Assembly: GCA_026119935.1 (NCBI GenBank)
Contig: JALRMH010000001.1
Span: forward strand, 2,418,001 to 2,482,000
Length of the DNA stretch: 64,000 bases
From: Endothia cerciana
Lineage: Eukaryota > Ascomycota > Sordariomycetes > Diaporthales > Cryphonectriaceae
Direction: 5' to 3'
Shown: piece after piece, positions 56,400-64,000 of the stretch
Layout of the letters: each line of letters starts with the position of its first letter
Numbering within the stretch: the stretch's first letter is position 1
Position numbers and translations under genes: made by a program
The notes under the pieces: generated by a model
What the model was told of the DNA's origin: nothing
Database searches by the model: none
What the model saw: the letters and a program-made list of their open reading frames with translations, nothing else

Positions 56400-56726
56400 T
56401 CATCTACGACGGTCAGAGCAATACAGAACACTTGGGTTAGTCAAAGAGATGCCTTGCCTTGAAAGCCCACCATAGAAGTTGGTCTTCCAGCCCAAGTCTC
56501 TAGAGCCAGAACAGGTTTGGAAGACCACGAGAGGACCAGAAGCACATCTAGATCCATCTTCACCGGTACTCTGCGTGGTATTCCGTTGGTTGTCGTCGAT
56601 GCCCTCGATGATCTGGTTGTTGTAGTTGCACCAGGTGCCGTCGCTGGTGTACTGTACATATACCGGACTGGTCTGGGGCACCACTTGCCGACGATGGGTG
56701 TTGTAGAGACGAAGATGCCCTTTCAT
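56400..56726 (-). other. Orphan ORF, Asn/Gln/Thr-rich
   Basis: An open frame of 108 residues on the minus strand, with VYVQYTSDGTWCNYNNQIIE and, further on, SRCASGPLVVFQTCSG and LGWKTNFYGGLS. The composition and three Cys look more like a small extracellular protein than like chance, but there is no signal peptide in frame. A hydrophobic start in a neighbouring frame (MLFDLRMRLVLTRLFL, just upstream) could be linked only by an unproven splice or a frameshift. It may be a relic; I do not recognise a family. Confidence 0.25.
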
Positions 56727-57716
56727 AAGAAGAGGCGTGTGAGGACCAGGCGCATTCTGAGGTCGAACAACATCTTTGTTGGAGAATGGGAAGTGTGTCC
56801 TGGCGTCTCACAGAAGCCAAGAAGTACACCCTCAGCAGCGGTCCCAGAGGCCTCGATACTATGTTGTAATTCTACTCTGGGAGGCCCGTGTACAATATCT
56901 TTCCTTCCTCAGCCTAGGAGACGCCCCCTGTTGGCGACCCGGGGAGCATTCGAGGTTACCTGGGGGCTTGGGCTACACAGGCTGTAGGAGACCGTTTTGC
57001 TAGCTGCGAATGACAACTGAATAAAGGACATCCCCCAGCAACTGAACCAGAAAACCCGCGATTTTGCTCTACTCACGATTCCACCCGAGCCGATAGCTAT
57101 CGGAATAGGCTGACTGCCTTAGTAAAGACCTCCTCAACCACCACACCAGCCAGCTCAGTGGCAATACAGGAGCCAACAGCTGAATTAGTGTTCACTCCTG
57201 CACGAAGGCACCTGCATGCAGCTTACACTGTTAAGGCCTGTGTCTGGTGATACTGGGCTGTTATATCGAGGAGATTGTTCCTGCACTCCGGAGAGTTCAT
57301 ACGAGCACCTTCGTGGACGAGTCACATTTATGACCACGGGAGAGGATAGTTGTAGTACCAATGTGGCCGTCATAGCTAGCCATCCACATTGTTGATCCAG
57401 AGCACTTCTGGCTGAGGAACGTCACCATTGCGCACAAGGGAGTGATCGTAGCCAAAGCTCACCAGCCACCACAGGCTTCACGAGGGACGTCCACCATGTG
57501 GGAATAGCTCTGGACACACGCCATGTGACCCGCCCTTGTCTACCCATTTTGCGACGGTGGACCAAGTACCGATCCGTGATGTCTGCTTGCTTGTTCGACA
57601 AGGGCTGCAGTCATACCTCAACCTTGACCACAACTCTGTGATCCATTCTCCAAATTCAGCTGGTCCTCCTCCTCCTCCTCCTCCTCCTCCTCCTCCTCGT
57701 CGATGTCATCCTCATC
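56727..57716. other. Intergenic spacer with CCT repeat
   Basis: No gene was recognised. A (CCT)n microsatellite lies at about 57664-57700, next to the ankyrin-like relic; on the minus strand it would read as poly-Glu beyond the stop codon of that frame. Confidence 0.5.
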
Positions 57717-58073
57717 CTAGTTGTCATATTCTGGGTTGTCGACACTCGAGGCGGTCCAACAACCAGAGGGCAAGCTCGAGAAGCTCCGCCAAGCTGTGTA
57801 GTCATAAACCGAGGAGTCTGTCCCTGATGCCGATACTTGGATCAATCTTTGTCCCTCCAGCTCCTCGAGCAGCCCCTCCCATTCTTGATTTTCCGGCCGC
57901 CTGGCGTCGGCCCCATTTGCAATCAAAAAACCTAGCGCCTCTCTACTACCCACCCACGCCGTGACCATTAAAGCGCTGCCAGACTGTCCATGGCCTAGGG
58001 TTAGGTTGATATCTGCCCCGCAAATGGTCCTGTCTGGTGCCCGGAAGACGTGAGCTCCGGTGGGCCCATCCAA
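57717..58073 (-). pseudogene. Ankyrin-repeat fragment
   Basis: An open minus-strand frame of 118 residues without a proper beginning contains GADINLTLGHG and then SGSALMVTAWVGSREALGFL with IANGADAR. This matches the ankyrin consensus G-x-x-L-x-x-A-x-x-x-G-x-x-x-x-x-x-L-L-x-x-G-A-D. At least one full repeat and the end of a preceding one are visible, followed by a C-terminal tail that stops at 57717. The sequence before 58073 does not continue as ankyrin repeats in any frame that I could read. It is most likely the decayed 3' end of a longer ankyrin-repeat gene, a class that turns over quickly in filamentous fungi. Confidence 0.55.
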
Positions 58074-59206
58074 GGAACACGACGAGCCTCGGGTTGGGTT
58101 TGCCTGGACGGCGTCCCAGATTGAGGCCGTCCATCACAATTCCATTCGTGTCTGCTAACCCTGCCCCTTGGCCTGCCACCTTTGCATGTGGGGTGAGGGA
58201 AATGTCACAGCACCGAGTTTCTGGGCCGGAAGGCTTGGGGGCAGCATGTGGCTGAGCTGTGTGTGGCTCAGCAGCCCCCCCTTCAGCTGAGACTACCGGT
58301 TGCATCCCAGTATCTATGACGTAAACCCGCGCCGGCTCTCAAGGCATCCCCGTACCAGGGGTCCAGAAGCCTAATTAATTCACCGCGGGGTACATAGCAC
58401 CACCGGGAGTATGGTAGTGCTTCCCCCCCCTAGCAGTTGGAAATTAGAGGGGGACTGAATACCGCAAATCACTATAAGCTTGAGTAGTAGCAGCCCCAAC
58501 ATCGTCATACCGTAAGAGCCCTACGCAAACAGCTAGGGCGGCCCAGCGCAAGTCAAGCTCCGACCGATGCCCTGAAACGGCTGAATTAGGGTTGGGCTAG
58601 TAGGTCAGTAGGGGGCCTGCTACACCACCTTGTGGTTGCGTCCTGCGATTGGCGCCAAGTCTCAACTAGATTGCTCCCAGAAGGCTCAGCCAGGAACTCG
58701 CGGGAGGGTGGATCGTCATGACTTGGGGGCATGGCGTGCATGGTTGGCCTCCCCTATCCTTGGACGTTGGCCTTCTTTTTGTGTGCCTTTGTCTAAGAAG
58801 AAACGAGCTGGTTGGCACGTCGGGCGAGCGGGTGAGTGGATGAGTGTGGGCGATGGGGGTGTGAAGTCATCCGATCAAGTAGTTACATCCACCCCCCATC
58901 CCAACCCAGACTGTGGCCGTGCCCTTTGGCAGCGCGGACCGGAAGCAGATCGCTGGGTCGGCTCACCTCATGTTCTCGGACCATATTTATGACGGTCGGT
59001 GACCATGTGGTCGTTTTAAAACCTTGTCTCGTCCTCTCGAGTTCATCCTCTTCCTTCATCTCTTCCAACTCTCGATAACCCAACCACCTTTCCCTTCGAT
59101 GCACTGATCCACCTCGAGAACGTGCCAGTCACGACAGCAACCCCCCCCCCCCCCACCCACTACACAAGAGAAAACGGCACCAGACAGGAAAAGAGAACCT
59201 CCAAAG
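58074..59206. other. Gene-poor region upstream of the MARVEL-type gene
   Basis: No gene was recognised. A C14 run lies at 59141-59154, about 50 bp before the start of the MARVEL-type gene, and pyrimidine-rich sequence from about 59030 is probably its core promoter and 5' leader. Confidence 0.5.
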
Positions 59207-60280
59207 ATGGGTGCCGGCTCGGGATTCGCCCTGAAGTTCCTACAATGGTTCAACCGCGGGGTCCAGTTCTGCTGCTGCGGCCTCATCCTCGCCCTGACCT
59301 CGTACTTCCTCGCCGCCATGTCGAACCACAAGATCGACATCCCCACCGACCTGCGCGCCGCTGAGGGCATCTCCGGCGTGGGCGTCCTCTACACCGCCCT
59401 CGGCATCCTGCTGGTCTGCTGCCTCGCCGGCTTCACCCTCACCTCCTTCCTCGCCATCGTCCTGGACGTCGCCTTCGTCGGCGCCTTCATCTACGTGGCT
59501 ACCGTCTACAAGAACGGTGCCAGCTCCTGCACCGGCGACAGCGTGGACACCGTCTTCGGCTCCGGCAATGCCGGCTCCAAGGTCAGCTCGACAGACAACG
59601 GCGGCGTGCCCCTGCCCACGTACAGGACCGCGTGCAGGATGGAGTCCGCCAACCTGGCCGTGGCCATTGTCGCAATGTAAGCGCCTGGAAACCCCTCCCC
59701 TTTCCTCCTCTCCCCCCCCCCCCTTTTTCTCTTTCTTTTTCCTCTCACCGCCCCTCTATACCCATTTTTTATTTTTTATTTTTTATTCAAAAAAACCAAA
59801 AAAAAACCTCAAGAAGGCCACTGACACCCTTTTCCCAGCTTCTTCTTCATCATCTCGGCCCTTACCGAGCTCGGTCTCGGCCGCCACCGCAAGAAGGAGC
59901 AGCGCTTCGGCCCCAGCCCCGCAAACAACTACACCTCGGGGTACGGCTCCAAGCGCGCCGGCCGCCGCCGCGGCTTCGGCGCGCTGTTCCGCCGCCGCAC
60001 CGTCAAGGACGCCAACGACGAGAACGAGCTCCCCGCGCACACGGAGCCCGACCAGCTGCGGCAGTCGTACAACACAGACGCCACGCACGTCGACAGCGGC
60101 AGCAACAACATGGCGGCCGCCCCCACGTACCCCAAGTACGGAGAGGCGGGCGTGACTGGCACCGGGCACAACGAGCACGGCGTGCCTGCCACGACAAACG
60201 GTGCGACGACCAATGGTTATGGTGGTATGGGCGGGTATGGAAACCAGCACCGGTACGAGGACGGGACCTACAACGTCTGA
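59207..60280 (+). CDS. MARVEL-type four-helix membrane protein
   Basis: Two exons, 59207-59676 and 59839-60280, encode 303 residues; the 162-nt intron is long for this window, is full of C, T and A runs, and joins in phase 2. Four hydrophobic segments are visible: FCCCGLILALTSYFLAAMSN, VLYTALGILLVCCLAGF, FLAIVLDVAFVGAFIYVATV, and one that spans the splice (NLAVAIVAM then IFFFIISALTELGLG). The loop before the fourth has paired Cys. This is the layout of fungal MARVEL-domain proteins, relatives of Nce102, which sit in eisosome-type plasma membrane domains. The C-terminal 120 residues are basic then Asn/Gly/Tyr-rich (RRRGFGALFRRR, GYGGMGGYGNQ). The second exon has no early Met, so it is missed if splicing is ignored. 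Confidence 0.85.
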
Positions 60281-60923
60281 GAGGGCCCGGGAATGAGAGA
60301 GACGGAGGTGGTGCCGGCGCCGAGGGACCGGGCGCCGCTGGTGGTGTCGCCTCCGACAAGCCGTTAAGTCAGGCCTCGCCTCTCCGCCGATCACAGCACG
60401 ATGCGGTCAGCCCGGATTGCTGATAGCTGTTACGGGCTCGTGTCCGACAGGAAATGAGGTGCGAATATCACCGCCATCATGACCGCCTACGCATTAACGA
60501 TTTGCAACCTGGTGCATTCTCAAAAAGGGATGGAGGCATCGGAGATACCCGGGAGTCTTCTGTAGAGGACCATCACCGCCCATCGCAGGCATCCCCCCGA
60601 GACTGGGGGTCTCGTCCGCTCGCTGGACTACAGGAATTGATCCTACGCTATTATTTGCAATACTCATGAAACAGCATCGTCCTAATAATCAATAATACTG
60701 AACTCCAATGATCTTCCTATGTTCGTCAATACGATCTTCGTGCTATAGTCCGCCCAGTTGTAACAGGAAAAATGCGCAGTAAGTGGTCGGGGCCGCCTCA
60801 ACATCTCCGCTTCAGACTACAGGGTGAATGGGACACCGGTAGAGAGCGCCAAATAGGGTATCGATTGATCAGGTCTATAGTACACACTGCTCACAACGCT
60901 GATCCTCTCCGCACCATTCCTGG
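60281..60923. other. Intergenic spacer between convergent genes
   Basis: 3'-to-3' gap between the MARVEL-type gene (+) and the Far11/HAM-2 gene (-). I see nothing recognisable in it. Confidence 0.5.
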
Positions 60924-63900
60924 TCATGCCCAAGCCGGCATCTCCTCCCACTCCCCTCCCGCGCCCTCACTCGCGCCAATCTCATCCCAGCTCACCTCCA
61001 TCCTCTCCAGCTCCCTCACAAAGAAATCCTGCTCCTCCCTCAGTGCCTCCCTGACCTCAGGCGCCATCTTCTTCGGGTATCTGCGCACGTTGAACCAGTG
61101 GGTGAGGCTTCTCAGCGCCTGCTCCAGGGGCAACGCCTCCTCCATCTCCGCATCGACATCGCAGCCCGCCAGCCACTCGTCGCGGAGCTCCGGTCTGCAG
61201 TGCAGGTAGACAGCGGTTATGACGCGCATGTTGGACTGCCGCCACTTGCGGGAGCAATAGGGCACCTGGTTCTTGAAGAGCTTGAGCGTGTACAGCCGGA
61301 GTTCGTTCTGCGGGACCTTGAGGTTCTTGCGCAGGACATTGGAGGACTTGTACTGCACCATGAGGAGGTTGCGGTGGCCCTTGTTCTTGCAGATCTTCTG
61401 CAGGATGCGGAGGTAGTTGATGAGTGTGAAGAAGTTGCGCCGCGAGAAGTCGGTGATGGGTTCCGAGGGCAGCGGGTTTACAGGATAGCCCAGCTCATCG
61501 ACCTCGGGCCGAAGGGGCTTGCCGTGCTCATCCTTACCGAGAGCGGCGTCCGTTGCGGTATCTGCCTGTGGTGCCGGTGGAGGTGAGCGGCGCCGCTTGA
61601 TCGGTGGAGGTGCGGCTTCGTCTTCACTCTCTTCCCCGTCCCTTGGCTCTTCTGCGGGCTTTTCCGGTGCGCCGGCGCGCACGTTGCAGAAATAGAAGAA
61701 GCTGTACATGTCAATCAGCCTCAGAAGGCGACCTCAGCTGCAGCGCACGCGCAACTCACCTGTTTTCAATCCGATCCGTCTTGTTCTCCACAACTTGTTG
61801 AACATCTTGATGTAGAAACAGCTTCAGTACTAATGGCATATAGTTGCAGTCCAGAAGAAGCTGCGTCAGGAACTCGGACTTGAGAACGTCTGAAATTTCA
61901 GGGCAGTGTCAGCTAGAAAGCTTCATGGGCAACTGACGATCGTCGAGCGTGACTTACGGGACAGCTTCAGCCACTTCAGGAGCAGAAGCATGATACCGCT
62001 CACCGCTTTCGCAGTGATCTCACGTGTTCTGGCAGTATCCAATTCCTCAGCCGACGGCTCAGGGGCATCCGCACTCGCCGCGCCGTTATTGTTGGCGCCA
62101 TTGACTCTACCGTTGGCACCTGGCATCGCGCTGAAGGGGGCCGCCGACGGCTGTTGTGACAACAGGACTGTGTAATGTGCCAGTATTCCCTTAATCAAGC
62201 ACATGCAAACAGATTGTAGTTGCGGAATAGAGCCGGCCTAAGATGATGTTAGCTCAATACCAACTGCCGGGGACTGATAGCAGGTCAGCACTTACGTAGA
62301 ACTTTTCGACGGCATCAAGCCGTTGTTTGACTCTCTTGTCTAGATTTTCAGGGTGGGGGCCATAATCGACCGCCACTTCTCTTTCCTCAAGTTCGGCTTC
62401 TGCCCTCGGCTTCACTAGACCCAGCTCCTCCTTCTCCTCAAGGGTGAGCGAAGAAAGATCGAGTTCGTCCAGTAGGTCGTCATCGGCAGCGTCCCATCCC
62501 CGCTCGAACTTCATGAACTTTTCTCGCTCGTCCCATAGCTGTCGAAGGGCTCGAGTCATTCGAACCCTCTCAGAGAACAGTTCTCCAGCCTCAAGAATCG
62601 ATGCTGGCACGTCGCTGCCTTCCCATTTTCTGCCGACGAGCAAGTCTTGCAGAGCAGCGTTGCCTTTACCGCCGGCACTGTTGCTAGTAGCATCGAGCGG
62701 CGGATACATGAACGGAAAGTTCTGATTGGTCTGGTAGTTTTGTTTCTTAACGCCTTTCCCACCAACACCAGGTGAAGGCGGAGGAGATGGGGCCGGTGTC
62801 GCGATGTGGACGGGTTGGTGGAGAATCGAGGCTCCTCCAGCCTGTGTGCCAGGCTGAGGTGGGAGAATGCCGCTGGCACCGTTATTTCGTGCGGTCTGGT
62901 TCGGAAGGGGTGGAAGGAAAGATGTGTTGTCTGCTTCCAGAGGGATGATTTCCTTTGGCGGTATGTAAGCCGGATATTTTGAGGTGATCTCTTGCCGGAA
63001 GAAGTGGTAGTCCAATGGTGAGGCTGTAATTATGTTCTTGTCCTTGCCATCGTCCAGGTCCTCGGCCGTGGCCTTCTTCGCTTCTGCCAGCTCTTTCGAG
63101 CCACCGAAAACAAGCAGTATCGATTTCCAGAAGAGCAGGAAGACTTGGGCCTGCGGAACCACCTGTGCTTCGTCCCATCGCATTTTGGCCGTCACGTCGA
63201 CGAAGAAGTCAACCAAGCATGGACTCCGCTCAACTGCCAGCGGGTTAGTTTCGAATGTTCGTTTGACCTGGGAGAATGTCTTACCTAGTTGTGTATAGAG
63301 CGCACCCAGCTCCTCAGGATAAACAAGCGCATGCTGTATCATCATATACATAACGGTCATTAGGTTCGTCAACTCATCTTGTGCTTCTTGTGCACTGACG
63401 CCCTGCATTGGGGGGGCCTCTTCGGTCCTGTATACTCGTCAGCGCCTTCGCGTGTGCACACCGATCGTTCACCATACCAATACGGATCGAATGCTTTCCT
63501 CAAAGCATCCCATATTATCACAGCACCTCCAGCATCTCCGACTAGCTTAGCACCGGCTTTCATCGCCGCGAGCTGCCCAGGCGTCGATGCCGACCTGGCT
63601 TTGCTATCCTTAGGTCCAGCTGTACCGGTTCCTGCAGCAGTCTGCGCCCATCTTCCGAGCACAATGTATACCAGCCTGGCCAGGCAAGCCAGACGGTCCT
63701 TGGCTTCGCCTGATGACAGCCCGGCCAGGGCCTCGGAGACAAACTTCTCCCTCGCCCCCTCGTCCACATCGTCCCAGGTGGTGTCTGCGCCGAAGTCCTG
63801 TTCCCACTGCCCCTCGAAAGCCCTCTGAGCAGCACTGAGCCGCACCCACTGCCAGAATTGGTAAACAAACCACTCGTCTATCTCCTCGTCGATCGGTCCC

Positions 63901-64000
63901 ATGTCCTCATAGGTGAAATCGTATGCCGCTGCTTCGGCCTTGGGAAACTCGACCAGGATCCGGCGGAGCTGTGCCAGCGAGAGGGAGTCTGTCGGGTTCG
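60924..64000 (-). CDS. STRIPAK subunit Far11/HAM-2/PRO22 (STRIP homologue), 5'-partial
   Basis: The gene runs off the right edge. Visible exons are 64000..63473, 63419..62296, 62237..61958, 61889..61760 and 61701..60924, with all phases consistent, giving about 945 C-terminal residues. The N-terminal part shown (IDEEIDEWFVYQFWQWVRLS and downstream) belongs to the N1221 domain, and LLFWKSILLVFGG with ITASPLDYHFFRQEITSKYP is highly typical of Far11/STRIP proteins. The C-terminal DUF3402 part includes HVLKSEFLTQLLLDCNYMPL, KTDRIENRSFFYFCN across a splice, and SNMRVITAVYLHCRPELRDEW. These proteins are membrane-associated scaffolds of the striatin-interacting phosphatase and kinase complex; in Neurospora and Sordaria they are needed for hyphal fusion and sexual development. 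The 53-nt first visible intron uses a CCGAAG acceptor. Confidence 0.93.

Noticed and set aside
1..64000. CRISPR arrays, insertion sequences, LTR ends or transposase genes
   Set aside because: No regularly spaced repeats, terminal repeats or transposase, reverse transcriptase or integrase motifs were seen in any frame examined.

Overview
The window is nuclear DNA of a filamentous ascomycete (Pezizomycotina, most likely Sordariomycetes). The grounds are short spliceosomal introns (mostly 42-90 nt, GT-AG), an intron-bearing nuclear tRNA-Pro, fungal-only families (a STRIPAK Far11/HAM-2-type protein, a dolichol kinase with a long disordered N-terminus, a MARVEL-type membrane protein, GPI-anchored Ser/Thr-rich proteins) and long, G/C-homopolymer-rich intergenic spacers. 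I see no operons, bacterial mobile elements or CRISPR arrays. Gene models below were spliced by eye, with reading phase checked at every junction.

Layout. 53-8399: a vacuolar AVT-type amino acid transporter (-) and a VHC1/KCC-type cation-chloride cotransporter (+). 9114-14707: a disordered protein with a CxxC-CxxC knuckle, a COG0523/CobW metallochaperone-like GTPase and two small lineage-level proteins. 16002-18837: FAM32A homologue and a mucin-like GPI protein. 22328-28241: dolichol kinase, then a multi-pass membrane protein gene that carries an apparent one-base frameshift. 28824-31554: FSP1/AIF-like FAD oxidoreductase and a secreted PEBP-fold GPI protein. 32501-38802: a compact housekeeping block (small membrane protein, basic nucleolar-type protein, RFC4, small putative mitochondrial protein, HIS3). 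39553-52083: two paralogous 12-cysteine, single-pass receptor-like proteins flank a GH43 glycosidase, CBF5 and tRNA-Pro(UGG). 54115-55438: NTA1-type N-terminal amidase. 55439-59206: gene-poor, with an ankyrin-repeat relic and an orphan ORF. 59207-64000: MARVEL-type protein and the C-terminal 945 residues of Far11/HAM-2, whose 5' end lies outside the window.

Most genes are independent housekeeping or cell-surface functions. The points most worth following are the receptor-like pair with its conserved 12-Cys ectodomain, the frameshifted membrane gene, the two TCCTGR hexanucleotide arrays placed just upstream of start codons, and small relics (a DUF3328-like piece at about 3120-3347, an ankyrin piece at 57717-58073) in the gene-poor gaps.
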